In this document: positions 22,209 to 30,817 of the stretch, piece after piece
Layout: every line of letters starts with the position of its first letter
How positions within the stretch are numbered: position 1 is the first letter of the stretch
From: Dyella sp. SG609
Lineage (GTDB): Bacteria > Pseudomonadota > Gammaproteobacteria > Xanthomonadales > Rhodanobacteraceae
Direction of reading: 5' to 3'
Length of the DNA stretch: 64,000 nt
Assembly (NCBI RefSeq): GCF_012275375.1
Contig: NZ_JAAZQJ010000003.1
Span: forward strand, 310,001 to 374,000
The notes under the pieces: model-generated
The model's input: only the letters and a program-made list of their open reading frames with translations
Database searches by the model: none
What the model was told of the DNA's origin: nothing
Program-made: the position numbers and the translations under genes

Positions 22209-22342
22209 CCGTCATTCCGGCGCAGGCCGGAATCCAGTAACGACAACGCACGGTCGTCGTGAGAGCGCCCAAGAGCGGCGCTTGGGGATCAACACTCCAT
22301 GGCGCGCCCCGCTACTGGATTCCGGCCTGCGCCGGAATGACG
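22209..22342. repeat. Inverted CCGTCATTCCGGCGCAGGCC repeat pair (family C)
   Basis: The forward element at 22209-22238 and its inverse at 22313-22342 flank about 75 bases, and would fold into a long hairpin. It lies between two convergent genes and may end both transcripts. Confidence 0.75.
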
Positions 22343-22350
22343 AGCTGAGG

Positions 22351-22644
22351 TCAGTCCGCTGCTTCTGCCTCACTCCTAACTTGCAGCCACTGCATCCGCA
22401 GGTGCGCCTGCGTTGCGCAACGCGTCCCCATTTCGATAAGCACCGCGATGCTTTCCAGCATGGTCGGCAACCGCTGCGCATTTACACTGCCGCGTTCTTC
22501 GACCATCTCTGCCAACAACCGAATCGCGTTGTGTGCGTAATGCAGCCACTCGGTGGCATCGTTCAACAACGCATCCGGCCCCGCCTCCGGATCGGAAAAA
22601 TATTCCACGTGGCGTGTGAGCCACGCTTCGCCATAGATATCCAT
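22351..22644 (-). CDS. hypothetical protein, 97 aa
   Basis: This 97-residue helical protein is not one I recognise with confidence. The segment DATEWLHYAHNAIRLLAEMVEE recalls the helical core of small DUF3077/DUF6124-type proteins of Pseudomonas and relatives, but the match is loose. It has no signal or membrane segment. The ATG at 22644 has AAGGAG eight bases upstream, which decides the start over longer readings. The gene-free region 22645-23186 lies upstream and may be its leader. Confidence 0.6.
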   Translation of the reverse strand: MDIYGEAWLTRHVEYFSDPEAGPDALLNDATEWLHYAHNAIRLLAEMVEERGSVNAQRLPTMLESIAVLIEMGTRCATQAHLRMQWLQVRSEAEAAD

Positions 22645-22878
22645 AAGCAACTCCTTGCCATGCGCCGCCCTCGTTCCGAGAACGGCACGCCGCCGGACAG
22701 CACGGCGTGCCGCGACCATACGGACTCGGGGTTTACCGGCAACCCGAAGGACGAGTGCCGGGCGGCTTGATTGATGAAGTGGGTTGCGGCTTCAGCAGCC
22801 TTCGCCGTTGCACGAAGCAACGCGCCGGATTGCACGGCTAGGATTCATTACCTGCGAAAACTCTTAGGCCGCGGTTCT

Positions 22879-22980
22879 TCAACCGCATCCGCGAAGAGTG
22901 CAGACAGCCCGGTTAGCCGGTGGTTGTGTCGCCCTGGGGATCGGCGAGCGTGCAAGTACCGTATGATCTGGGTTAGCCAT
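22879..22980 (-). CDS. possible 33-residue small ORF
   Basis: A short reading frame starts at an ATG with CGGAG seven bases upstream: MANPDHTVLARSPIPRATQP and 13 more residues, ending LRGCG. It has no recognisable domain and could be a leader peptide or chance. It is reported because it has a reasonable ribosome site inside a gene-free stretch. Confidence 0.2.
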   Translation of the reverse strand: MANPDHTVLARSPIPRATQPPANRAVCTLRGCG

Positions 22981-23186
22981 GATCAACTCCGTTTCAGTTG
23001 GTTGTGGTTAGCGGGTCGGGGGTGCTCTAACACCCTCGGCCCGCGCTACTCACGACATTGCTGCCATGGTTGCCCGCGAGGCGTCTTGACATCACAGCGC
23101 GGGCAACGCAATCACGCTAGCAGAGCAACTTAGGGTTGTCTGTAGTCGTAATCCGATAAATGCATCGTTGATGCAGATCGCAACCG
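22981..23186. other. gene-free region with one hairpin
   Basis: I see no gene here. A stem at 23012-23043 pairs CGGGTCGGGGGTG with CACCCTCGGCCCG around CTCTAA, with two G-T wobbles, so it is stronger in plus-strand RNA. The flanking TAGCG/CGCTA can extend it. With 22645-22878 this forms a 540-base stretch without a confident gene. Confidence 0.4.
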
Positions 23187-24542
23187 TCAGGGCAGTCGTG
23201 GTTCACGGCGAGCGGTGAGCATTCCATCAGAATGGAACTCAAGCGCTATCGGATGCCCCTTCGCATCGCGCGCAACGTGGATGTAGTCGGTGCCATCGCC
23301 CGCGTAATACAGCACGTCGCCCTTCGCCGCGGCCAGCTCGCGCTCGGGGCCGCCGTCGCGCCGGATCGTCAGCTTTGCATCGCGAATCACGAGCACATGC
23401 TTGCTGTCGCCGGCGATGCGATAGCTGCCCGCCAGTGCCTGCATGTCACCTGCGGACAGCGCTTGCGGCATCCAGCTCGTATACGGATCGCCAACCGCAA
23501 GCGCACCCAGGCGGTGCGCAAGGGCGCGTGGATTCGGACGTCCACCATCGGTGTTGGCAAGCACCACCACGGTCACGTCCTGCTCGGGAAAGTAGGTGAA
23601 CTGCGTGGCGAAGCCCGCAATGCCACCATTGTGTTCGTACACGGGTTTGCCACGCACAGTGCCAACCGCGATGCCGTAGCCGTAAGGCACGGGTTGGCCG
23701 TCGGACGTGGTCTTCGGTGTGGTCATCGCTTCGCGCAATGCGGACGGCAACAGCTCGCGATGCAGCGCGCGCAGAAATTTGAACAGATCGTCCACCGTGG
23801 AACTCAGCGCACCGGCGGCGCCGGGACCGGTCATGCTGGAGTAGGGCGCGCGCGTCGCGTTGCCCTTGGCATCGGTGCTGTAACCCTCGACCTGGCCGGA
23901 CACGATGGACTCGTCGCCGGCATACAGCGTGCGCTGCATGCCGACCGGTGCCAGCACCAGGTCGTGCATGGCGCGATCCCATGATTGGCCAGTCACGCGC
24001 TCGATCACCGCGCCCAGCAGCATGTAGCCGGAGTTGCTGTAGCGCCATTGCGCGCCGGGCGCGAAATCCGGCGCCTTGGTTGCGATGCGCTCGACCAGCG
24101 ACTTGGTATCGAAGGTCTCGGCCGGACCGGCGTCCCAGTCGTCGCTGACGCCGGAGGTATGGTCCAGCAGCTGCGCCAGGGTGATGTGCGCGGCGTTGGG
24201 GAAGTCGGGCAGATAGCGCGACAGCGGATCGCTCACCGACAGCTTGTGCATCGCCGCCAGCTTCAACACGGTGGTGGCGGTCAGCGTCTTGGTGATCGAG
24301 CCGATATGGAAGCGCTGGTCCGCGGAAAGCGGCACGCTGAGTTCGACATTGGCCATGCCGGCCGCGCCGCGGTAGAGCACCTGGTTGCCACGCGCCACCA
24401 GCACGGCGGCGCCGGGGTTGCCATTGGCGATATCGGCGGCAAGCATCGCTTGCGCACGCGCGGCGAGATCTTCGCTGGCCAGCGCCGGCAGGGCGAGGGA
24501 ACACAGCAGGCCGAACAGACAGCCGGTGCGGAAGTGGTTCAT
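23187..24542 (-). CDS. serine hydrolase of the beta-lactamase class C fold with C-terminal extension
   Basis: This 451-residue exported serine hydrolase has a signal peptide at residues 1-22 (ending PALA). All three catalytic motifs of the class C/DD-peptidase fold are seen: SITK in GSITKTLTA (about residue 80), YSN in WRYSNSGYMLL (about 160), and HNG in YEHNGGIAG (about 294). A roughly 80-residue C-terminal domain follows (LAGSYRIAGDSKHVLVIRD...), of the DUF3471/lipocalin-like kind seen in esterases and D-aminopeptidases. The ATG at 24542 was chosen because longer readings enter a family A repeat. The substrate is unknown; a beta-lactamase proper is not implied. Confidence 0.87.
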   Translation of the reverse strand: MNHFRTGCLFGLLCSLALPALASEDLAARAQAMLAADIANGNPGAAVLVARGNQVLYRGAAGMANVELSVPLSADQRFHIGSITKTLTATTVLKLAAMHKLSVSDPLSRYLPDFPNAAHITLAQLLDHTSGVSDDWDAGPAETFDTKSLVERIATKAPDFAPGAQWRYSNSGYMLLGAVIERVTGQSWDRAMHDLVLAPVGMQRTLYAGDESIVSGQVEGYSTDAKGNATRAPYSSMTGPGAAGALSSTVDDLFKFLRALHRELLPSALREAMTTPKTTSDGQPVPYGYGIAVGTVRGKPVYEHNGGIAGFATQFTYFPEQDVTVVVLANTDGGRPNPRALAHRLGALAVGDPYTSWMPQALSAGDMQALAGSYRIAGDSKHVLVIRDAKLTIRRDGGPERELAAAKGDVLYYAGDGTDYIHVARDAKGHPIALEFHSDGMLTARREPRLP

Positions 24543-24593
24543 GGCGTCCCTGCATCTGTGGATGATGGCGAGGGAATGTAGCAGCGTCGCAGC

Positions 24594-24687
24594 GTAGGTT
24601 GGGGTGAGCCGCCAGGCGAACCCCAACATGGCGAGGCGTGTGGCTTGCGGGTTGTTGGGGTTCGCCTGGCGGCTCACCCCAACCTAC
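24594..24687. repeat. GTAGGTTGGGG palindromic repeat (family A)
   Basis: The arms GTAGGTTGGGGTGAGCCGCC and GGCGGCTCACCCCAACCTAC flank an inner inverted copy of GGCGAACCCCAAC. It lies between the GH92 stop and the serine hydrolase start, both on the minus strand. Confidence 0.88.
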
Positions 24688-24697
24688 GCCGGCGTTT

Positions 24698-27600
24698 TTA
24701 GTCGTTGCCGAGCAGCTCCAGTTCGGCCAGCGACATGGAGGTGCCATTGCCGAAGCTCAGCCGATACCACGCGTAGGCCCCCGGCTTGGCAATGCTGAAA
24801 GCACGCGTCTGCCCCGCCCACGGGAAACGCTCGCCATGGCGGCTGTCCAGCGCGGTCCACTGCTTGCCGTCGTTCGAGCCTTCCAGCGTCCAATCGCCGG
24901 GTGCATTGCCCACTGCTGCCGAGGTGAGCGTATACATCGCCACCTTCGCCGCTGCCGGGGCATGCCAACGCACCACGGCGTGCGCGGCAAGCGTGGTGTC
25001 GGTGCGCCCGTCGTTGTCGAACAGGGCGTCCGGTTTGGCGACACCGGTTGCATCGCGCTCGCCCTTGCCGCCATCGGTAACGTCGCGCAGCGGCTTCGGA
25101 CCGGCCGCGCCGCTCAGCGAAGCGGGCAAGTCCGCTTCGTCGCTTGCCCAGTGCGAAGGCTGCGGCCCCATCTCGAAACTCAGGGTGGCGCCCTTCGCCA
25201 GCAGCTCATGCGGCAAGGTGAGGCGATGCCACGGCTGGCCGTTCACCTTCAGGCTCTGCACGTAGCGGTTGCGGTCGCTGACCTGCGGCGCATCGATCAC
25301 GATGTGCTTGCCGCTGTCCAGCTTGATGTCCATATGCGCGAAGAACGGTGCGCCGATCACATACTCCGGCGCGCCCATGCGCAGCGGATAGAAGCCGGCG
25401 GCGCTGAACACGTACCAGGCCGACATCTCGCCGTTGTCCTCGTCGCCCGGATAACCCTGGCCGATATCGCTGCCCAGGTACACGCGCGACAGCAGGTCGC
25501 GCACCTTGTCCTGCGTCTTCCAAGGCTGCCCGGCGTAGGCGTACATGTAGAGGATGTGGTGCGATGGCTGGTTGCTGTGGCCGTACTGGCCCATGCGGAT
25601 GTCGCGCGCTTCCAGCATCTCGTGGATCGGCTCGCCGTAGCCGCCGACGTGGAACTCGCCGGGCGTGGCGAAGAACTGGTCCAGCTTCGCCGCGAGTTTG
25701 TCGCGGCCGCCGTACAGCGCGGCCAGGCCGGCGCCGTCGTGCGGGGCGTGGAAGGCCATGTTCCAGGCATTGGTCTCGGTGTAGTCGTCGCCCCAGCGCA
25801 GCGGGTCGAACTGCGCCTTGGTGTAGCGCCACTGGCCCTTGGCGTCGCGGCCGACGAAGAAGCCGATCTCGGGGTTGAACAGATTGACGTAGTCCTGCGC
25901 GCGCGAGTGGAAATACGCGGCGTCGGCGGCGTAGTTGGCGCGGTAGGGATCCTTGGTGTTCTGGTCGACGGCCAGTGCGGCGGCGAGGTTGCCGATGGCG
26001 AAATCGTTGATATAGCCGTCCATCGACCAGGACAGGCCTTCCTTGGTGCCGGTGTCCACGTAGCCGTTGAAGTTGGAGCGGTCCAGCCCCTTGCGGCCGG
26101 TGCCGGCGATCGGGCTGAGCACGGTCGCGTCCTTCAGCGCGGCCTGGTAGAAGCCGCGCACGTCGAAGTTGCGGATGCCCTTGAGCCAGGCGTCGGCGAA
26201 GGCCACGTCGGCGCTGGTGCCGACCATCAGGTCGGCATAGCCGGGCGAGGACCAGCGCGCGATCCAGCCGCCGTCGCGGTACTCCTGCACGAAGCCGTCG
26301 ATCAGCTCGCCGGCCTGCCGCGGCGCCAGCAAGGTGTAGGCGGGCCAGGCCGTGCGGTAGGTGTCCCAGAAACCGTTGTTGACGTAGACCTTGCCGTCGA
26401 GCACGCGCGCGCCGGTATGGGTGGGCGTGTTGTCGCCGGTGGGGGCGGAGAACGGGCTGGCGTAGCGGTAGACGGGCCTGGCCTGGTCGCCGGTGTTCTC
26501 GTAGGCGGAGTTGGGGTAGAGGAACAGGCGGTACAGATTGGAATACAGCGTGACCAGCTCGTCGTGGTTGGCACCCTTGACCGCAACGATGCCGAGCTGT
26601 TCGTCCCAGCGCTTGCGCGCGCGTTCGCGCACGGCGTCGAAGGTATCGCCCTTGGCGATCTCCAGTTCGAGATTGTGCTTGGCCTGGTCGACGCCGATCA
26701 GCGAGGTGGCGATGCGCAGGTTGACGGTCTTGTTCTTCGAGGTGTCGAAGCCGAACCAGGCCGCGACGTGGTCGCGGCCTTCACCGGCGAGCTTGCCGCT
26801 TTCGCTGACGGGCTGGTCGGCTTCGGCATAGAAGAACAGACGCGTGGCGCCGGTGGAAAGGCGGCTCTTCACGTCGGAGTAGCCGCTGAAGCTGCGGCCG
26901 GAAGGATCGAGCGTAATGCCGCCCTGGTCGGTGCGGTTGTCGAACACCAGCTGGCCGCGCGCGGCGGGGAAGGTGAAGCGGAAGATCGCGGCGTGATCGG
27001 TGGGCGCGATCTCGCTGACGATGCCGTTGTCGAACGCCACCTTGTAGTAATCGGCGCGCGCCACCTCGTGGTCGTGGCCGAAGCTCAGCGCACGTGCCTT
27101 GCGGTTGGCGGTGGGCGCGCCGCTGGCGACGCTGGCCGGCATCAGCTGGAAGGTCTGGCGGTCGCCCATCCACGGGCTGGGTTCGTGCGACAGCACCAGG
27201 GCTTCCAGGCGCGGGCGGTTGTCGTCGCCGTTGCGCTGCTGGTACTGGTACATCCAGTCGGAGCCGGCATCCGTCACCGGCGCCCAGAAGTTGAAGCCAT
27301 GCGGCAGGGCGGTGGCGACGACGTTGTTGCCGCGCGAGAAGTCGGCGTTGGAGTTGGTGCCGCGCAGGGTGCTGACGTAGTCGCTGGGGCGCGTGGCGGT
27401 ATCCGCCGGCGCATCGCCGATGCGCACGTCGTCGAGGAAACCTTCCACCGTGCCGGCGGGGCCGTCCTGCGCGAGCACGATGCGCTTGATGGTGCGGCCC
27501 TGCGCCACCGCACCCACGTCGATGACCAGGCGGTTCCACTGGTTGGGATAGAGCGTGCGGCCTTCGCCCTGCGCGCGCGCGGTGGCGGCGACGTGGCGCT

Positions 27601-28033
27601 GGTCGTTGGCGGCGTGGGTCGAGAGATGCGAGCCGTCGTCGAAGACCAGGTCCACCGCGGTGTAGGTGGACGGGTTGGCGAGGTTGTCGCCCCCAGTGAC
27701 CGGGAACAGCAGGTAGGAGAGTTGCGTATGCGCGCCGACCGGCAGGTTGACGTCGAACAGCGCGGCTTCCTGCGCCTTGCCACCCTGGCCGCGGTAATGC
27801 AGCGAGTGCAGGCCGGTGAAGCCGACGCCGGGTTTGGCGGTGAGCACCACGTTTTTATCCGGGCCGCCGGCGATGTCGACGGCGAGCGGGGACTTGGACG
27901 TCCGCAGCGCCGGGTCGCCCGGTTCGAACGAGCTGAAGAAGGCGCCGTCCTGGCTGGCATGCGCCAGGGGCAGGGCGAGCAACAGGGCGCAGGTCAGGAG
28001 GTTCACAGCGGAGATGCGGAGGCGGTGGCGCAT
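24698..28033 (-). CDS. exported GH92 family alpha-mannosidase with C-terminal discoidin-like domain
   Basis: This 1111-residue glycoside hydrolase of family 92 comprises calcium-dependent exo-alpha-mannosidases. It has a signal peptide (about residues 1-26, PLAHA), a galactose-binding-like N-terminal region to about 260, then the GH92 core. Recognisable signatures are GFWDTYRTAWPAYTL, IARWSSPGYADLMVGT and DNGEMSAWYVFSAAGFYPL. After about residue 960 a discoidin/F5-8 type domain follows (ALFDNDGRTDTTLAAHAVVRW ... LEGSNDGKQW). It probably trims mannose chains outside the cytoplasm. It has a single-gene look, followed by a family A repeat. Confidence 0.9.
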   Translation of the reverse strand: MRHRLRISAVNLLTCALLLALPLAHASQDGAFFSSFEPGDPALRTSKSPLAVDIAGGPDKNVVLTAKPGVGFTGLHSLHYRGQGGKAQEAALFDVNLPVGAHTQLSYLLFPVTGGDNLANPSTYTAVDLVFDDGSHLSTHAANDQRHVAATARAQGEGRTLYPNQWNRLVIDVGAVAQGRTIKRIVLAQDGPAGTVEGFLDDVRIGDAPADTATRPSDYVSTLRGTNSNADFSRGNNVVATALPHGFNFWAPVTDAGSDWMYQYQQRNGDDNRPRLEALVLSHEPSPWMGDRQTFQLMPASVASGAPTANRKARALSFGHDHEVARADYYKVAFDNGIVSEIAPTDHAAIFRFTFPAARGQLVFDNRTDQGGITLDPSGRSFSGYSDVKSRLSTGATRLFFYAEADQPVSESGKLAGEGRDHVAAWFGFDTSKNKTVNLRIATSLIGVDQAKHNLELEIAKGDTFDAVRERARKRWDEQLGIVAVKGANHDELVTLYSNLYRLFLYPNSAYENTGDQARPVYRYASPFSAPTGDNTPTHTGARVLDGKVYVNNGFWDTYRTAWPAYTLLAPRQAGELIDGFVQEYRDGGWIARWSSPGYADLMVGTSADVAFADAWLKGIRNFDVRGFYQAALKDATVLSPIAGTGRKGLDRSNFNGYVDTGTKEGLSWSMDGYINDFAIGNLAAALAVDQNTKDPYRANYAADAAYFHSRAQDYVNLFNPEIGFFVGRDAKGQWRYTKAQFDPLRWGDDYTETNAWNMAFHAPHDGAGLAALYGGRDKLAAKLDQFFATPGEFHVGGYGEPIHEMLEARDIRMGQYGHSNQPSHHILYMYAYAGQPWKTQDKVRDLLSRVYLGSDIGQGYPGDEDNGEMSAWYVFSAAGFYPLRMGAPEYVIGAPFFAHMDIKLDSGKHIVIDAPQVSDRNRYVQSLKVNGQPWHRLTLPHELLAKGATLSFEMGPQPSHWASDEADLPASLSGAAGPKPLRDVTDGGKGERDATGVAKPDALFDNDGRTDTTLAAHAVVRWHAPAAAKVAMYTLTSAAVGNAPGDWTLEGSNDGKQWTALDSRHGERFPWAGQTRAFSIAKPGAYAWYRLSFGNGTSMSLAELELLGND

Positions 28034-28153
28034 GCGTAGGTCTTCCCCTCGTGGGCGCGCGGTGCGAGGGGACCGGGCGCGGGAGGCCCGATTTGAATCG
28101 TTCTAAATGAGGTCTGTCAAACCGCGCCGCAGCAATGCGTGCGGGATGCGGGC

Positions 28154-28239
28154 GTAGGTTGGGGTGAGCGGAGCGAACCCCAACATCGCGCGCCACCGCG
28201 ATCCCCGCGTTGGGGTTCGCTCCGCTCACCCCAACCTAC
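28154..28239. repeat. GTAGGTTGGGG palindromic repeat (family A)
   Basis: It has perfect arms (GTAGGTTGGGGTGAGCGGAG and its inverse) with an inner inverted copy, between the divergent GH92 and MFS genes. The rest of the gap 28034-28346 shows nothing identifiable. Confidence 0.88.
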
Positions 28240-28346
28240 GCCGATCGAACTGCGCGAGCCGATGTCGATTCCGGCCATCCACATTCGTCATCCTCACAAA
28301 CCCGGTGCAAGATGCCCCGGCCAACTCCCCCGCAAGCGAGCCGAAC

Positions 28347-29810
28347 ATGACGAACGACGTTTCCCCCGGAACGCACGCCGACCACCCCGAGCGCCGACGC
28401 TGGATCGCACTCCTGGTGCTCTGCATGGGTGTGCTGATGATCGTGCTCGACACGACCATCGTGAACGTGGCGCTGCCCTCGATCAAAACCGACCTGAAGT
28501 TCAGCGACATCGAGCTGGCCTGGGTGGTCAACGCCTACATGCTTACCTACGGCGGCTTCCTGCTGCTCGGCGGGCGATTGGGCGATCTGTATGGCCACGG
28601 GCGATTCTTCCTGCTCGGCATCGCGCTGTTCACGCTGGCCTCGCTGGCCTGCGGGCTGTCGCAGACGCAGGGCTTCCTGATCGCCTCGCGGGCGATTCAG
28701 GGCCTGGGCGGTGCGGTGGTTACGGCGGTGGCGCTGTCGCTGATCATGGATCTGTTTACCGAGCCGGCCGATCGCGCCAAGGCGATGGGCATTTATGGCT
28801 TCGTCTGCGCCGGCGGCGGCAGCCTGGGCGCGATGCTCGGCGGCGTACTGACCAGCACGCTGACCTGGCACTGGGTGTTCCTGGTGAACCTGCCGATCGG
28901 TATCGCGGTGATCGCGTTCGCGCCGAAGCTGCTGCCCTCGACCAAGGGCGTGTCGGATACGCGCCATCTCGACGTCAGCGGTGCGATCACCGTGACCAGT
29001 GCGCTGATGCTGGCGGTGTACGCCATCGTCAACGGCAATGAGCTGGGTTGGACTTCCGCGCGCACGCTGGGCGAGCTGGCGGTTGCGCTGCTGCTGTTGG
29101 CGGTTTTCTTCGTGATCGAGGCGCGCGTGCGCAAGCCGCTGATGCCGCTGCGCCTGTTCGTACGGCGCAATATCGCGGTGTCCAACACGGTGGGCGTGCT
29201 GTGGGCGGCGGCGATGTTCGCGTGGTTCTTCCTGTCCGCGCTCTACATGCAGCTGGTGCTGGGCTATGGGCCGCTGGAAGTGGGCCTGGCGTTTCTGCCG
29301 GCCAACCTGATCATGGCGGTGTTCTCGCTGGGCATCTCGGCCAGGCTGGTGATGCGCTTCGGCATCCGCAAGCCGTTGGCCGCGGGGTTGGCATTTGCCG
29401 CGCTGGGCCTGCTGTTGTTCGCGCGTGCGCCGCAGGACGGGCATTACCTGATCGACATCATGCCGGGCATGGTGCTGCTGGGGCTGGGCGCGGGCATCGC
29501 GTTCAATCCGTTGCTGCTGGCGGCGATGGGCGATGTGGAGCCGTCGGAATCGGGACTCGCTTCCGGCCTGGTCAATACCGCCTTCATGATGGGCGGCGCG
29601 CTGGGCCTGGCGGTGCTGGCCAGTCTTGCCGCCTCGCAGACCGGCACCGCGCTGGCCGGTGGCGTCGAGCGCGGCGCGGCCTTGCTGACCGGTTATCGCA
29701 CGGCCTTCCTGGCCGGCGCGTGCTTTGCCGCGGTGGGCGCGGTGCTGGGCGCGACGCTGCTGCGGCCGCGCGAAGCGGCGGCTGCCGAAGCGCCCGCGTC
29801 GGCGCATTGA
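28347..29810 (+). CDS. MFS drug/H+ antiporter, EmrB/QacA type (DHA2)
   Basis: This is a 487-residue major facilitator exporter of the 14-helix DHA2 group, which expels drugs or metabolites in exchange for protons at the inner membrane. The DHA2 motif D1 near the first helix (LDTTIVNVALPSI, residues 31-43) and motif A (LGGRLGDLYGHGR, about residues 73-85) are intact. Motif C-like GGSLGAMLGGVL lies near residue 154. The ATG at 28347 was chosen; the frame is open further up but enters the repeat. The DUF899 gene begins 22 bases after its stop. No local regulator is present, and the substrate is unknown. Confidence 0.9.
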   Translation: MTNDVSPGTHADHPERRRWIALLVLCMGVLMIVLDTTIVNVALPSIKTDLKFSDIELAWVVNAYMLTYGGFLLLGGRLGDLYGHGRFFLLGIALFTLASLACGLSQTQGFLIASRAIQGLGGAVVTAVALSLIMDLFTEPADRAKAMGIYGFVCAGGGSLGAMLGGVLTSTLTWHWVFLVNLPIGIAVIAFAPKLLPSTKGVSDTRHLDVSGAITVTSALMLAVYAIVNGNELGWTSARTLGELAVALLLLAVFFVIEARVRKPLMPLRLFVRRNIAVSNTVGVLWAAAMFAWFFLSALYMQLVLGYGPLEVGLAFLPANLIMAVFSLGISARLVMRFGIRKPLAAGLAFAALGLLLFARAPQDGHYLIDIMPGMVLLGLGAGIAFNPLLLAAMGDVEPSESGLASGLVNTAFMMGGALGLAVLASLAASQTGTALAGGVERGAALLTGYRTAFLAGACFAAVGAVLGATLLRPREAAAAEAPASAH

Positions 29811-29832
29811 AACCTTGCGAGGAGATGCCGTG

Positions 29833-30573
29833 ATGGAACATCAGACCGTATCGCGCGACGCCTGGACAAAAGCGCGCGTGGCCTTGCTGGAGAAGGAAAA
29901 GGAATTCACGCGGCTGAAGGACGAGCTCAGCGCCGCGCGGCGCGAGCTGCCGTGGGTCGAGGTAACCGAGCCCTATGTGTTCGACGGGCCGCAGGGTCCG
30001 GTGACGCTGGCCGAGCTGTTCGGCGGGCGCAGCCAGCTGTTCGTGAAGCACTTCATGCTGCGGCCGGGGCAGGAGAATCCCTGCATCGGCTGCTCCTTCG
30101 AAGTGGATCATCTGGCCGGCATCCTGGTGCATCTGGAAAACCACGACGTGGCGTATGTGGCGATAGCGCGTGCGCCGATCGCGGAGATCGAAGCGCTGCG
30201 GCAACGCATGGGCTGGCAGTTTCCGTTCGTGTCGTCGCATCGCAGCGACTTCAACTACGACTTCCAGGTGTCGTTCACGCCGGAGCAGATGGCCCAGGGC
30301 AAGGCGACCTACAACTATCGCGAAGAGAAACCGGAGGGCACGGATTACTCGGGCGACAGCGTGTTCTACAAGGATGCGGATGGCAGGATCTTCCATACGT
30401 ACTCGACTTTCGGGCGCGGTGGCGAGCAGTTTCTCGGGATCTATGGGTTTCTGGATGTGATGCCGAAGGGGCGTGCCGAGAACGGGCCGTATCGGTCGCT
30501 GGGGGATTGGGTGCGATTGCGCGACAGGTATGGATCTTCGACAGGATGCGGGTGCAAAGACTCTTCGTCCTGA
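29833..30573 (+). CDS. DUF899 family thioredoxin-like protein
   Basis: This 246-residue cytoplasmic protein of the DUF899 (AadR/thioredoxin-like) family has the family sequence RELPWVEVTEPYVFDGP (about residues 37-53). A thioredoxin-like fold is suggested by the GCSFEVDHLAG and FYKDADGRIFHTYSTFGRG segments. A conserved family Cys is present in PCIGCSF (about residues 81-87). The function of the family is not established. The ATG at 29833 follows GAGGAG at 29819-29824. It is 22 bases from the MFS gene, so cotranscription is likely. The C-terminal Cys-rich tail (SSTGCGCKDSSS) is unusual. Confidence 0.82.
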   Translation: MEHQTVSRDAWTKARVALLEKEKEFTRLKDELSAARRELPWVEVTEPYVFDGPQGPVTLAELFGGRSQLFVKHFMLRPGQENPCIGCSFEVDHLAGILVHLENHDVAYVAIARAPIAEIEALRQRMGWQFPFVSSHRSDFNYDFQVSFTPEQMAQGKATYNYREEKPEGTDYSGDSVFYKDADGRIFHTYSTFGRGGEQFLGIYGFLDVMPKGRAENGPYRSLGDWVRLRDRYGSSTGCGCKDSSS

Positions 30574-30817
30574 AGCCATCGCGGCTCCGGATAAGCGGAT
30601 ATCGGGCTCTCGCGATTTCTGAGTACGTCTTTGATGCGCTTTGCATCCCCTCGCCATCGGCTGCTCTTGCCCGCAAACCAGGGGTGAGTCAAAGCTTGGT
30701 CCACAAGGCTGCGGCCCTGTTGAGCCGGCTTCGAGCCGGCGCGGGGCCGACCTTGGGAGCGCCGTCGCCACGGCGAGGTGGCGCGGCGTGCAGCGAAGCC
30801 AGGATGTCGGGGGATTT

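Noticed and set aside
22563-22835. A 90-codon minus-strand frame overlapping the 97-residue protein
   Set aside because: It overlaps a better gene with a good ribosome site, and its sequence looks random.
23086-23114. TTGACA near 23086 considered as a sigma-70 promoter
   Set aside because: The hexamer at the expected -10 distance (caatca) is weak and there is no gene downstream on that strand.
24638-28039. An 1133-codon open frame on the plus strand opposite the GH92 gene
   Set aside because: It is a shadow of the strong minus-strand GH92 gene; composition is biased and no motif is present.
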